Numbered from the stretch's first letter, positions 22,601 through 30,925 are shown. The stretch is DNA of 64,000 nt from Aliivibrio sp. S4MY1 (GCF_028765545.1 NZ_JARACP010000006.1:62001-126000); one strand, 5' to 3'. The notes: a model not told the origin generated them from the sequence alone. Numbers and translations are program-made.

Positions 22601-23079
22601 AATTAACCGTACAGAATGGCGGTCATTTTGAAATTGTAAAAAACACAGATAAAGATAATGAAATATTATTATCGTGGCCAATAGCGCTAGATATGTTAGT
22701 TGATAAAAAACTTAATGAATGTGTCGATACAAAGAGTAATGAGTTAAAGAATGTTAACCAAGAATGGTTAATTAGTGTGTATACAGTTGTTGAAGGCAAT
22801 TACTCTAACCCTGCATTTGGAACCAGGTTAGTTGCAAAAGCATTATTTATCTCAGAGCGAAACTTCCAACGTAAATTTAAGCAGCTCACTCAGCGCTCGT
22901 TTATGGAATATCTGATTGACGTTAAGTTAGAAAAAGCTTGTGAGTTATTAATTTCAGGTAGTAAAGTTGCGGATGCAGCATTTGATTCTGGTTTTAATGA
23001 CCCTTCGTATTTTAGTAAGCGATTCAAGCGACATTATGGTTTATCTCCCACGCAATTCGTTAGTGAGAATGAGGAGTGA
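19675..23079 (+). CDS. Membrane-bound AraC-family regulator with periplasmic propeller and degenerate kinase core
   Basis: 1134 residues. Order: signal peptide or first helix (1-22); periplasmic beta-propeller repeats of the two-component regulator propeller type (about 30-620; recurring units such as GLWIATDNGVSYY and GILWFSSENGLYKF); a Y_Y_Y domain (about 640-725); one membrane helix (about 727-752); a coiled coil; a histidine-kinase-like stretch; and an AraC-type DNA-binding domain (about 1030-1130, ending FNDPSYFSKRFKRHYGLSP). The architecture is that of hybrid two-component polysaccharide sensors, but the phosphoacceptor His is Glu805 (ISEQAQLPI in place of ISHELRTPL), the glycine boxes of the ATPase are not recognisable and there is no receiver domain. 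It probably works as a one-component transmembrane regulator. Ligand and targets are unknown. ATG at 19675 follows AAGGCGAG. Confidence 0.85.
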   Translation: MLLFRILILSIFLSFSTYSLSRSDNTIFYPMPIHSDGQYITAQQLFLRDDGALWMYDVYGQLHLFDGQNIFTLGEKSDKTLPRRISFFDQKFWFIKENKIQSWSESSGFTNEAALPQDFNFRTLNQEYGAFWGSDADRFFIYEPDTQEVYTSEINNSNSSVIVDAIEITGAIQFDKRWLVSTSAGIFEFNLLTESFTPLLLGQYIDAIFYSQEKKQIILGAHNSVWITEIKGESLEVIKKVPTELSLLSFAETTNNWWFGTEQGLYKWNMNNEHLEYFKAVVRDDYSLEGNKIYALVADKNNGLWIATDNGVSYYSESTQLFPRVRYKEANGQLDINEITSILQSDNSESWVGSLSGLYLLNSQSPQLPIAQIMSKPINAISSDDINIWVATKSGVYQVDRKTKLITRPSSLKSVNHRNISHILKDSTGILWFSSENGLYKFNTKTQQLLNLGFSWVVEQKYLTHITHLYENKSGLISVGTNVGLYHYDNGALIFDYAYTRAGSIIDMSDTEYDNTWIVSNYGLQIRDKKGIREDVALSAEYTTPHCVMPTSNGVWLSSSKGLTLYTHQGRIIKHFGSQIGLIDNELLPDLCSISTDGNMMFASKDGVIFTNELALLEYQIAKPKVVLGKINVDHRTVSYGADKELTSPLPYGSNISFIFGILPEFQNTSLSYQLVGGTDDQWQDFDGNSLIFDSLNSGKYTLRIKPRNNGQRSSNVTEFQFYVEVPWFFAPWFIVLVLSLLVFTVIGIYSWRSKEIKKSNERLKKSVEIKTQQLSNQGKVLVSSNRQLQKLLTVRQHVISEISEQAQLPIKDIQVDLQKKGSLINLALANQCEYSLALLKQLSHIEPLDLRQKNMRTNQELSLLLRAVSKGWKEEFQSKGVVLELEDNSKSCSIYVQPLLIDAIFNNVLLSLLKRSECGEKVNIRIESDDVRVTIYFISVGQCIPEHELDELKRVDLTQAIEMFNQAVGLVSVKQLTVQNGGHFEIVKNTDKDNEILLSWPIALDMLVDKKLNECVDTKSNELKNVNQEWLISVYTVVEGNYSNPAFGTRLVAKALFISERNFQRKFKQLTQRSFMEYLIDVKLEKACELLISGSKVADAAFDSGFNDPSYFSKRFKRHYGLSPTQFVSENEE

Positions 23080-23199
23080 TGTAAACCATATTAGCTAGCA
23101 TTATTAATGCTATAGATTAGATTTTTCGACTTATAGCTTAAAAATATGAATTGTAAGTAAGGTGCTGATAATTTATAGGATTATGAATTTAAAGAAGAG

Positions 23200-23238
23200 A
23201 AAAAAAGATCGCGACGTAGCCGGGGGGACTACGTCGCG
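23200..23238 (-). terminator. Strong intrinsic terminator, minus strand
   Basis: On the minus strand CGCGACGTAG, a 9 nt loop TCCCCCCGG, CTACGTCGCG, then ATC and seven T. No protein gene ends on this strand nearby, so it must terminate an unannotated minus-strand transcript. Confidence 0.75.
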
Positions 23239-23355
23239 GGCACCAATGATGCCTTCGCTTGCTGCCGAAGTAATAAGATAAATCTCATTACCTCTATTAG
23301 AATAAAAGTTTGAGAAGTTTCCCTCTCGATGTAGAAACTATACGTCGGCTTTCTT
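23200..23355 (-). ncRNA. Candidate structured small RNA, minus strand
   Basis: Reading the minus strand from about 23355 down, three hairpins follow each other: CTTCG...CGAAG (23253-23270), GGCATC ATT GGTGCC (23239-23253) and a perfect 10 bp GC-rich stem with a six-C loop (23210-23238) followed by seven T. This is the layout of a trans-acting small RNA. The 5' end is not fixed; I found no convincing promoter. A 19-codon frame (ATG at 23288, stop at 23229 inside the last stem) with AGAGG only two bases upstream is present but poorly spaced. I do not recognise a known family. Confidence 0.45.
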
Positions 23356-23581
23356 TTTTTACATATCAAAATAACGACAATCTACAGGTATAAATCCGCC
23401 ATCAATTTAAGTTCTAGGTAAGCGGTTGAAATTTAATGTTTTTTGTTTTCTGTCGGTTTTGTTTCTATCCTTGCATTATTTTGACGTTGTTTTTTGCTTG
23501 AGGTTTTTGACGTAATTGACGTTGCCTTGGAAACGGTATCACAAAAGATATTTTCCGCATATAAAGTTTGAAATTATAGGT

Positions 23582-23605
23582 TTTTTGTCAATTTACTGAC
23601 AAAAA
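23582..23605. promoter_or_regulatory. Perfect dyad upstream of feoA
   Basis: TTTTTGTCA and TGACAAAAA, 9 bp arms around six bases. The core TGTCA-N6-TGACA has the spacing of a CRP/FNR-superfamily operator but not the exact CRP half site (TGTGA). It could be an operator or a small terminator; the regulator is not known. Confidence 0.4.
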
Positions 23606-23619
23606 TTGATTTAGCGCAA
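23606..23619 (+). promoter_or_regulatory. FNR-like site upstream of feoA
   Basis: TTGATTTAGCGCAA has one perfect FNR half site (TTGAT) and one weak half. If TAGAAT at 23641-23646 is the -10 element, the centre lies about 41 bases before the transcription start, the position of a class II FNR activator. feo is FNR-activated in E. coli; here it is inferred. Confidence 0.4.
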
Positions 23620-23656
23620 GATAAATGTAAGCGTAAGTTATAGAATGAAACGAAAT

Positions 23657-23675
23657 AATAATGATTCTCACTATC
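23657..23675. promoter_or_regulatory. Fur box at the feo promoter
   Basis: AATAATGATTCTCACTATC agrees with the 19 bp Fur consensus GATAATGATAATCATTATC at 15 positions. It ends 12 bases before the feoA start and fits iron repression of feoABC. Confidence 0.75.
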
Positions 23676-23687
23676 GTGGAGCTTGAG

Positions 23688-23915
23688 ATGAAACTAACGC
23701 AATTAGATAGCGGAAAAAAAGCCGTAGTAACAGATATGTCTTTATTACCAACAGACACAAGAAAGAAGCTAATGGTAATGGGAATGCTACCGCATACGGA
23801 AATTTCTATTTTGCGTAAAGCTCCAATGGGTGACCCATTACAAATTAGCGTAAGAGGTACTTCTCTGGCTATTCGTAAAAATCTAGCAGAACAAATTACA
23901 GTTAAGGAATTATAG
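23688..23915 (+). CDS. feoA: Ferrous iron transport protein A
   Basis: Small cytoplasmic SH3-like protein needed for FeoB-mediated ferrous iron uptake. Starting at the ATG at 23688, after a GTGGAG ribosome site, gives 75 residues, the E. coli length. An in-frame ATG at 23661 would add nine residues but lies inside the Fur box and lacks a ribosome site. Core features are LDSGKKAVV near the start and the GMLPHTEISILRKAPMGDP turn. feoB begins one base after its stop. Confidence 0.93.
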   Translation: MKLTQLDSGKKAVVTDMSLLPTDTRKKLMVMGMLPHTEISILRKAPMGDPLQISVRGTSLAIRKNLAEQITVKEL

Positions 23916-23916
23916 A

Positions 23917-26193
23917 ATGCAGTATCAAGTATTAACTGTAGGTAACCCAAACAGCGGTAAAACAACTCTATTTAATGGTCTAACCGGTGCTAAGCAGCAA
24001 GTAGGTAACTGGGCTGGTGTTACGGTTGAAAAGAAAACAGGTAAATATACGTGTTCAGGTGATGAGTTTTTACTAACGGATTTACCTGGTATCTACGCAC
24101 TAGACAGTGGTAATGATGTAAATAGCCTTGATGAAACCATCGCCTCAAGAGCGGTTTTAACACATGATGCTGACGTGATTATTAATGTGGTGGATGCCTC
24201 TTGTTTAGAACGTAGTTTATACATGACATTACAGCTGCGTGAATTGGGTCGCCCAATGATCGTTGTACTGAATAAAATGGATGTATTAAAGCGTCAACGA
24301 CAAGTTCTTGATATTAAAGGTTTAGAGAAAAAACTAGGCTGCCCAGTACTTGCACTTTCTGCAAACAACAATGGCCAAGTTCATAAGTTTAAAGAAAAAC
24401 TTCATAAATCTATTGCCCAAGGCATCAAAATGGCTCCGCTTGAGTTGACGTATGGCGAGCAAGTTGAGGCGGCAATAGAAGAAGCTTCATCATTATTTAC
24501 AAGCGATTACGCATCAAGTCGTTCACTGGCTATTCGTGCACTAGAAAATGACGCGTTGGTATTGAATGCATTAGAATCAGAAAAAAGAAATGCAGTGGCT
24601 AATATCGTTAATGTATTAACGACGAAAGTCGAAGCTGATTTTCATATTGCGGATTGTCGATACACATTTTTACATCAATTATGTCAGCAATTACGTCGCC
24701 AAGAAGGTGGTTTAAGCCACAGTGTTAGTGAGAAAATTGACCGTGTAATTTTGAATAAATGGATTGGGATTCCTTTCTTTTTCTTGGTCATGTACCTGAT
24801 GTTTATGTTCTCTATTAACATTGGTAGTGCATTTATTGATTTCTTTGATATTGGTGTTGGTGCATTACTCGTTGATGGTAGCCATTATTTATTAGATGGC
24901 CATTTGCCTGTTTGGTTAGTTACACTTATCGCTGATGGTGTTGGTGGTGGTATTCAAACCGTCGCGACATTTATTCCTGTGATCGGTTGTTTATACTTAT
25001 TCCTATCTCTACTTGAAAGCTCGGGTTATATGGCTCGCGCTGCTTTTGTACTTGATAAAGTAATGCAGAAGATTGGTTTACCAGGTAAAGCGTTTGTTCC
25101 TTTGGTTCTAGGTTTTGGTTGTAACGTTCCAGCTATCATGGCTACTCGTACTCTAGAGCAGGAGCGTGAACGTAAACTGGCGGCATCAATGGCTCCATTT
25201 ATGTCATGTGGCGCACGTCTTCCTGTTTATGCTTTGTTTGCTGCAGCTTTCTTCCCAGAAAATGGTCAGAACGTAGTATTTGGTTTGTATTTCTTAGGTA
25301 TTTTAGCGGCTGTTTTCACAGGCTTACTATTGAAGCACACAATCTATCCAGGCCGTAGTGACACGTTCATCATGGAAATTCCAGATTATGAATTTCCAAC
25401 AATACGTAACATCATGATTAAAACATGGCAGAAACTGAAGCGCTTTGTTCTTGGTGCAGGTAAAACGATTGTTGTTGTTGTAACTATTTTAAGCTTCTTT
25501 AACTCATTGGGTATGGACGGTTCATTTGGTAACGAAGACAGTGAAAACTCTGTATTATCAAAAGCCGCTCAAATCGTAACTCCAGTATTAGCGCCAATTG
25601 GTATTCAAGAAGATAACTGGCCAGCAACCGTGGGTATTATTACCGGTATTTTTGCAAAAGAAGCCGTAGTCGGTACATTAAACAGCTTATATTCAGATCC
25701 AGCTGATGAAGGTGCTGAGTTTGATTTAATGGCAAGTCTTGAAGAGGCGGTGATGTCTATTCCTGACAACCTATCAGGTTTAAGCTATTCAGATCCATTA
25801 GGTGTTGAAGTGGGTGACTTAACAGACTCTAGTGCTGTTGCAGAAGACCAAGGTGTTGCTGATTCAATCTTTGGTAATTTACAAGCTCACTTTGTGACAA
25901 GCGCAAGTGCGATGGCTTACTTAATCTTTATTCTGCTTTACACTCCATGCGTGGCTGCAATGGGGGCGTATATGCGTGAGTTTGGTCGTCAATATTCTTA
26001 CTTTATTGCAGGCTGGACAATGCTATTAGCTTACGTATCAGCAACGCTGTATTACCAAATTGCGAATTTCTCTAATGCACCAATGACAAGCAGCATGTGG
26101 ATTGCAATTTCGCTAATCGCAATGGCAGTGACTTATCTTGCCTTGAAACACAAGAGTAAAGAAGTAGAGCAACAAGAGGCAGCCTTAGTATGA
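23917..26193 (+). CDS. feoB: Ferrous iron permease FeoB
   Basis: GTP-dependent inner-membrane ferrous iron transporter, 758 residues. The N-terminal G domain has G1 GNPNSGKTT (residues 8-16; Ser where many have Cys), G3 DLPGIY and G4 NKMD, followed by a guanine-dissociation-inhibitor helical region and two gate-motif membrane halves (GFGCNVPAIMATRTL; later YTPCVAAMGAYMREFG). feoC overlaps its last four bases. The Fur and FNR-like sites upstream suggest use under low-iron, low-oxygen conditions. Confidence 0.97.
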   Translation: MQYQVLTVGNPNSGKTTLFNGLTGAKQQVGNWAGVTVEKKTGKYTCSGDEFLLTDLPGIYALDSGNDVNSLDETIASRAVLTHDADVIINVVDASCLERSLYMTLQLRELGRPMIVVLNKMDVLKRQRQVLDIKGLEKKLGCPVLALSANNNGQVHKFKEKLHKSIAQGIKMAPLELTYGEQVEAAIEEASSLFTSDYASSRSLAIRALENDALVLNALESEKRNAVANIVNVLTTKVEADFHIADCRYTFLHQLCQQLRRQEGGLSHSVSEKIDRVILNKWIGIPFFFLVMYLMFMFSINIGSAFIDFFDIGVGALLVDGSHYLLDGHLPVWLVTLIADGVGGGIQTVATFIPVIGCLYLFLSLLESSGYMARAAFVLDKVMQKIGLPGKAFVPLVLGFGCNVPAIMATRTLEQERERKLAASMAPFMSCGARLPVYALFAAAFFPENGQNVVFGLYFLGILAAVFTGLLLKHTIYPGRSDTFIMEIPDYEFPTIRNIMIKTWQKLKRFVLGAGKTIVVVVTILSFFNSLGMDGSFGNEDSENSVLSKAAQIVTPVLAPIGIQEDNWPATVGIITGIFAKEAVVGTLNSLYSDPADEGAEFDLMASLEEAVMSIPDNLSGLSYSDPLGVEVGDLTDSSAVAEDQGVADSIFGNLQAHFVTSASAMAYLIFILLYTPCVAAMGAYMREFGRQYSYFIAGWTMLLAYVSATLYYQIANFSNAPMTSSMWIAISLIAMAVTYLALKHKSKEVEQQEAALV

Positions 26194-26432
26194 TTTTAAC
26201 AGAGCTTAAACAATACATTGACGAGCAAGGTCGAGTTGAACGCATTACTTTAGCTAAGAAGTTCAGTATGAGTGAAGATGGTGTCGATGCAATGCTTGAG
26301 CTCTGGGTGAAGAAAGGGAAGTTAACTCGTGAGCTTATTGGGTGTGACAAGACTCAGTGTTGCCAAGAGGCAGAGCGTGTCTGGTATCGCCCAGTGTATC
26401 AAAACGAGTTAATGACTACTTACATACGATAG
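26190..26432 (+). CDS. feoC: FeoC-like winged-helix protein
   Basis: 80-residue cytoplasmic protein with an N-terminal winged helix (LKQYIDEQGRVERITLAKKF) and a C-terminal cysteine group (CDKTQCC). FeoC proteins help FeoB, either by protecting it from proteolysis or through an iron-sulfur cluster. ATGA overlap with feoB indicates coupling. A terminator follows 27 bases after the stop. Confidence 0.85.
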   Translation: MILTELKQYIDEQGRVERITLAKKFSMSEDGVDAMLELWVKKGKLTRELIGCDKTQCCQEAERVWYRPVYQNELMTTYIR

Positions 26433-26459
26433 TCGCCTAGCTTTATTAGTGTAACAAAT

Positions 26460-26491
26460 AAAAACGAGAGCCAATTGGCTCTCGTTTTTTT
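26460..26491 (+). terminator. Rho-independent terminator after feoC
   Basis: AAAAACGAGAGCC / GGCTCTCGTTTTT stem with an AATT loop and trailing T-run; the A-rich left arm also allows it to work on the other strand. Confidence 0.9.
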
Positions 26492-26525
26492 GTTTTTAAA
26501 ACCTAGTCCCTGCTTTATAGACGCA

Positions 26526-26558
26526 AAAAAGACACGCAACTTTCATCGCGTGCCTTTC
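26526..26558 (-). terminator. Terminator after pta (minus strand)
   Basis: On the minus strand AAAGGCACGC pairs with GCGTGTCTTT (one G-T pair) and is followed by further T. It lies about 40 bases beyond the pta stop. Confidence 0.75.
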
Positions 26559-26596
26559 TATTTTCGTTAACTAAACTCTATTGCTAGAGCATAAAA

Positions 26597-28762
26597 TTAG
26601 TTAATTACTTTTTCTTCAGCTTGCTCTGCTTGAGAAGCTTGGATAGCCGTTAGAGCTACTGTGTAAACGATATCGTCTACTAGAGCGCCACGAGACAAGT
26701 CATTTACTGGCTTGCGCATACCTTGAAGCATTGGACCGATAGATACTAGGTCAGCAGAACGCTGAACGGCTTTGTATGTTGTGTTACCAGTGTTTAGGTC
26801 TGGGAATACAAATACAGTCGCTTTACCCGCAACAGGAGAGTTAGGTGCTTTAGAAGCAGCTACGTTTTCCATGATTGCAGCATCGTACTGTAGAGGACCA
26901 TCGATCATTAGATCAGGACGTTTTGCTTGAGCAAGTTTTGTTGCTTCACGTACTTTATCAACGTCTGCACCCTTACCTGATTCACCAGTAGAGTAAGAGA
27001 TCATTGCAACGCGAGGGTCGATACCAAATGCCGCTGCAGAGTCAGCTGATTGGATAGCGATTTCAGCAAGTTGCTCAGCTGTTGGATCAGGGTTGATCGC
27101 ACAGTCACCGTATACAAGAACTTGATCAGGCAGAAGCATGAAGAAGATTGAAGATACGATAGAAGCATCTGGTGCTGTTTTGATGATTTGGAATGGAGGA
27201 ACGATAGTGTTTGCTGTGGTATGAACCGCACCAGACACAAGACCGTCAACTTCACCCGCTTCAAGCATCATAGTACCAAGGAATACAGAATCTTGTAGTT
27301 TCTCACGAGCCACAACTTCAGTCATGCCTTTCGCGCCACGTAGCTCAACTAAACGAGCAACGTAGTTTTCACGTACAGCTTCAGAATCGATGATCTCAAC
27401 GCCAGCACCAAGTTCAACACCTTGTTGCGCTGCAACACGACGGATTTCTTCAGGATTACCTAAAAGAACACAAGTTGCGATACCACGCTCAGCACAGATA
27501 GCCGCAGCTTTAACTGTACGAGGCTCATCACCTTCAGGAAGAACGATGCGTTTAGCCGCTTTACGAGCAAATTCAGTTAACTGGTAACGGAATGCCGGTG
27601 GGCTTAGACGACGGATGCCTTCAGTACCTTCAGATAGAGAGTCAATCCAAGGGCCATCAATGTGGCTAGCAACGTGCTCGTTAACAAACTCAATACGCTC
27701 TTTATCATCTGCAGGAACTTCAAGGCTGAAGCTTTGTAGATTTAGAGAAGTCTGCCAAGTGTTACCTTGCGCTGTGAAGATTGGAAGGCCAGACTCTAGA
27801 GCAGGCTTACAAAGTTCAGCAATAGATTGAGGGATCTCGTAACCACCAGTTAGTAAGATTGCACCGATTTCTACGCCGTTCATTGCAGCAAGACATGCAG
27901 CAACAATAACGTCAGGACGGTCAGCAGAAGTTACTAATAGAGAACCTGGTTTGAAGTGCTCAATCATGTGCGGTAGAGAACGTGCACAGAAAGTGATGCT
28001 CTTAATACGACGAGTCGCGATGTCACCTTCGTTGATGATTTCAGCATTAAGGTGCTTAGCCATATCGATAGCACGCGTAGCGATTAAGTCGATTTTCCAA
28101 GGCACACAACCAAGAACACGAATAGGACTAGAGTTGAAGATTTGCATTACTTCAAGATTAGTCTTAGTCGTAGCATCTGCATCATCAAAGATTTCAGATA
28201 GGTCAGGGCGAGTACGGCCTGCTTCATCAACAGGTGCATTTAGCTTGTTAATGATAACGCCAGCGATTTGTTTGTTCTTAGTGCCGCCGAAGTTAGAACA
28301 TGCTACTTCGATACGCTCTTTAAGTTGAGAAGGATTATCTGTACCAGGAGTAGCTACAAACACAATCTCAGCGCCCAGAGTTTTTGCGATTTCACCATTT
28401 AATTGGTTAGCAAATGGGTGCTTACGAGTAGGAACAAGACCTTCGATAAGTGTCACATCAGTATCTTCACTGATAGACTTATAACGAGCAACGATCTCTT
28501 CTAGAAGAACATCAGATTGTTCGTTACGTAGTAGTTCTTCTGCGCGAGAAACGGTAGTTGGTTCTGCTGCTTTAATATCGCTGCTGCTAGTCACAATTGA
28601 AGTAGTTAGATCAGGTTGATCACCACCGTGACGAGGTTGAGAGATAGGTTTGTAAAAAGAAACGCTTACGCCTTTACGTTCCATAGAACGTAAAACACCC
28701 AAACTTGCGCTAGTTAGACCAACACCAGCACTGATTGGAACAAGCATAATAGTACGAGACAT
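26597..28762 (-). CDS. pta: Phosphate acetyltransferase
   Basis: Converts acetyl-CoA and phosphate to acetyl phosphate, the first step of acetate overflow and the source of the signalling metabolite acetyl phosphate. The 721 residues are the long gram-negative form: an N-terminal P-loop/BioD-like regulatory domain ([17 protein letters not shown]), a DRTGG-like middle domain, and the C-terminal catalytic domain from about 390 ([12 protein letters not shown] ... [10 protein letters not shown] ... [15 protein letters not shown]). ATG at 28762 follows GAGGAAT. It is downstream of ackA with a hairpin between them. Confidence 0.96.
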   Translation of the reverse strand: MSRTIMLVPISAGVGLTSASLGVLRSMERKGVSVSFYKPISQPRHGGDQPDLTTSIVTSSSDIKAAEPTTVSRAEELLRNEQSDVLLEEIVARYKSISEDTDVTLIEGLVPTRKHPFANQLNGEIAKTLGAEIVFVATPGTDNPSQLKERIEVACSNFGGTKNKQIAGVIINKLNAPVDEAGRTRPDLSEIFDDADATTKTNLEVMQIFNSSPIRVLGCVPWKIDLIATRAIDMAKHLNAEIINEGDIATRRIKSITFCARSLPHMIEHFKPGSLLVTSADRPDVIVAACLAAMNGVEIGAILLTGGYEIPQSIAELCKPALESGLPIFTAQGNTWQTSLNLQSFSLEVPADDKERIEFVNEHVASHIDGPWIDSLSEGTEGIRRLSPPAFRYQLTEFARKAAKRIVLPEGDEPRTVKAAAICAERGIATCVLLGNPEEIRRVAAQQGVELGAGVEIIDSEAVRENYVARLVELRGAKGMTEVVAREKLQDSVFLGTMMLEAGEVDGLVSGAVHTTANTIVPPFQIIKTAPDASIVSSIFFMLLPDQVLVYGDCAINPDPTAEQLAEIAIQSADSAAAFGIDPRVAMISYSTGESGKGADVDKVREATKLAQAKRPDLMIDGPLQYDAAIMENVAASKAPNSPVAGKATVFVFPDLNTGNTTYKAVQRSADLVSIGPMLQGMRKPVNDLSRGALVDDIVYTVALTAIQASQAEQAEEKVIN

Positions 28763-28823
28763 GGAAGATTCCTCTACACTATTGGGGCAAGAGACCTTAT
28801 TGAAAAAATAAAGCCATAGAAAG

Positions 28824-28853
28824 AAAAAAGGCTAACCTAATGGCTAGCCTTTT
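28824..28853 (-). terminator. Hairpin between ackA and pta (minus strand)
   Basis: On the minus strand AAAAGGCTA and TAGCCTTTT close a 10 nt loop and run into T residues. It has the form of an intrinsic terminator within an operon, so it may reduce pta expression relative to ackA. Confidence 0.65.
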
Positions 28854-28863
28854 AGGAGATATA

Positions 28864-30060
28864 TTATAGACCAGTTAATTTAGCTGTGTCTTCTGCGATT
28901 ACTAGCTCTTCGTTAGTAGAGATAACCATTGCAGGAATGCGGCTGTTTGCTGTAGTGATAGTACCTTCACCACCGAAACGCGCTTTAAGGTTAGCTTCGC
29001 TATCAACTTCGATACCGAAGATGCCTAGACGGTTAAGAACCATTTCACGGATTGGAGCAGAGTTTTCACCGATGCCGCCAGTGAAAGTGATTGCGTCTAG
29101 ACGACCTTCTAGAGTTGCTGTGTAACCTGCAACGTATTTAGCTAGACGGTGACAGAATACATCCATCGCACGAGTTGCTTCTTCTTTCTCGCCATAGTTG
29201 TCTTCAACGAAACGACAATCAGAAGTCACTTGAGTTAGACCTTGTAGGCCAGACTCTTTAGTTAGCATGTTGTTGATTTGCTCAACAGAGTAACCTAGTG
29301 CGTCATGTAGGTGGAAAACGATCGCAGGATCGATATCACCACAACGAGTACCCATTACTAGACCTTCAAGAGGAGTAAGACCCATAGAAGTATCTACAGA
29401 TTCGCCGTTCTTGATTGCACATACAGATGCGCCGTTACCTAGGTGACAGTTGATGATGTTAACTTCTTCAACTGGCTTGTTTAATAGACCAGCAACTTCA
29501 CGAGTGATGAACAGGTGAGAAGTACCGTGCATGCCGTAACGACGGATACCGTGATCTGTGTATAGGTTGTATGGTAGAGCGTATAGGTAAGACTCTGCAG
29601 GCATTGTTTGGTGGAAAGCAGTGTCAAATACAGCAACGTTTTGAAGCTCTGGGAAGTTTGCTTTAGCAGCTTCGATACCGATGATGTGAGCAGGGTTATG
29701 AAGAGGTGCAAAAGTTGCAGCGTCTTGAATACCTTTAAGTACTTCGTCAGTGATTAGTGCTGACTTAGTGAATTGCTCACCACCGTGTACGATACGGTGA
29801 CCGATAGCACCTAGGTTAGCTTTAAGCTCTGGCTTAGAAGCAAGAATAGTTTCTACCATAAACGCTAGTGCTTCTTCGTGAGCAGCACCTTCACCTAGTT
29901 GAGCTTCGTGCTTGCCATCAAGTTTCCACTTCATACGAGCTTCAGGAAGACCAAGACACTCAGCAAGACCAGTTAAGTGCTCTGCACCAGATTCTGCGTC
30001 AACAACCGCAAATTTAAGAGAAGAACTACCGCAGTTTAAAACTAAAACCAGCTTAGACAT
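28864..30060 (-). CDS. ackA: Acetate kinase
   Basis: Transfers phosphate from acetyl phosphate to ADP, producing acetate and ATP. The 398 residues show the ASKHA-fold signatures: [14 protein letters not shown] at the start, [19 protein letters not shown], the nucleotide-binding CHLGNGAS and the C-terminal [10 protein letters not shown]. Upstream lies an 8 bp dyad in the leader region. ackA precedes pta in a minus-strand operon. Confidence 0.97.
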   Translation of the reverse strand: MSKLVLVLNCGSSSLKFAVVDAESGAEHLTGLAECLGLPEARMKWKLDGKHEAQLGEGAAHEEALAFMVETILASKPELKANLGAIGHRIVHGGEQFTKSALITDEVLKGIQDAATFAPLHNPAHIIGIEAAKANFPELQNVAVFDTAFHQTMPAESYLYALPYNLYTDHGIRRYGMHGTSHLFITREVAGLLNKPVEEVNIINCHLGNGASVCAIKNGESVDTSMGLTPLEGLVMGTRCGDIDPAIVFHLHDALGYSVEQINNMLTKESGLQGLTQVTSDCRFVEDNYGEKEEATRAMDVFCHRLAKYVAGYTATLEGRLDAITFTGGIGENSAPIREMVLNRLGIFGIEVDSEANLKARFGGEGTITTANSRIPAMVISTNEELVIAEDTAKLTGL

Positions 30061-30380
30061 GTATAAATACCTATTTATTCATCAGTAATTAAAGTTATGT
30101 CGTAAATGACATAACAATGACAAACGCAGTTAATTCAGAAGATTATTACCGCATTTGCATAAAAAAGTTGGCTATCCTTAGAAAGAGCATTACAGCAGTC
30201 CTTGCCGATTTATCCTTTTTTAGCTTATAGTAGAACTACAGCAAAAAAATAAATCAGCGCATAGGATAACGATTGTGCGCTAAGATAACAAAAATATTTT
30301 AAGATAATATTAATTCTAATCAAGTTTATTCTGTATATTTTTGAATAATTAAACTTTTGTTTAGAATATAAGGGGGCAAT
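30061..30380. promoter_or_regulatory. Divergent ackA / yfbV control region with a dyad near ackA
   Basis: 320 bases holding the promoters of ackA (minus) and yfbV (plus). GTTATGTC (30094-30101) and GACATAAC (30108-30115) form a perfect dyad with a six-base spacer, 34-55 bases before the ackA start. A weaker dyad AGCGCA...TGCGCT lies near 30255-30282. No known operator was matched. Confidence 0.45.
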
Positions 30381-30830
30381 ATGAGTGAAAACGGTTTTCT
30401 ATTCCGATTTCGAGACGGCCAGACCTACATGGACGCTTGGCCTGAGCGAAAAGAGTTAGCTCCAATGTTCCCAGAACATCGTGTAATTAAAGCTACTAAG
30501 TTTGCTGTAAAGGTAATGCCAGCAGTTGCTGTTATTAGCGTTCTAACCCAGATGGCTTTTAATAATACAGCAGGGTTAGCACAAGCGATTATCATTGCAT
30601 TGTTCGCATTAAGTATGCCATTACAAGGTTTTTGGTGGTTAGGTAATCGAGCGAATACAAAATTACCACCAGCGCTCGCTAGTTGGTATCGAGAGTTATA
30701 TCAAAAGATTATTGAATCAGGGGCTGCATTAGAGCCAATGAAGAGCCAACCACGTTATAAAGAGTTAGCTAACATTTTAAGTAAGGCGTTTAAACAGTTA
30801 GATCGTAGTGAATTTGAACGTTGGTTTTAA
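30381..30830 (+). CDS. yfbV: UPF0208 membrane protein YfbV
   Basis: 149-residue inner-membrane protein of the UPF0208 family with two membrane helices around residues 45-85 ([36 protein letters not shown]). In E. coli YfbV limits the range over which MatP organises the terminus region. The ATG at 30381 follows AAGGGGGC. Its position divergent from ackA is conserved in enterobacteria and vibrios. Confidence 0.9.
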   Translation: MSENGFLFRFRDGQTYMDAWPERKELAPMFPEHRVIKATKFAVKVMPAVAVISVLTQMAFNNTAGLAQAIIIALFALSMPLQGFWWLGNRANTKLPPALASWYRELYQKIIESGAALEPMKSQPRYKELANILSKAFKQLDRSEFERWF

Positions 30831-30880
30831 TGTAATATTGGTATAAATTTCTCGCCGCAATTCCTTTAAAAGATAAAAAT

Positions 30881-30925
30881 GAGAGCCGAACGCTTAAGAG
30901 TAGCCTTAGACGTTCGGCTTTCTTG
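30881..30925 (+). terminator. Terminator after yfbV
   Basis: GAGAGCCGAACG and CGTTCGGCTTTC form a 12 bp stem (one mispair) around an 18 nt loop, followed by TTG. The T-run is weak. Confidence 0.65.

Larger units (their letters stand above)
23080..23687. other. Long gap between the propeller regulator and feoA
   Basis: About 600 bases without a called protein gene. The left half holds a candidate minus-strand small RNA with an intrinsic terminator (23200-23238). The right half holds the feo control region: a perfect dyad (23582-23605), an FNR-like half site (23606-23619), a possible -10 TAGAAT at 23641-23646 and a Fur box (23657-23675). Confidence 0.6.

Noticed and set aside
23653-23675. ATG at 23661 as the feoA start
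   Set aside because: It lies inside the Fur box, lacks a ribosome site, and adds residues not found in FeoA; ATG at 23688 has GTGGAG upstream and gives the family length.
27951-28328. Plus-strand 125-codon frame opposite pta
   Set aside because: Antisense of a clearly conserved pta region; composition reflects the codon use of pta.
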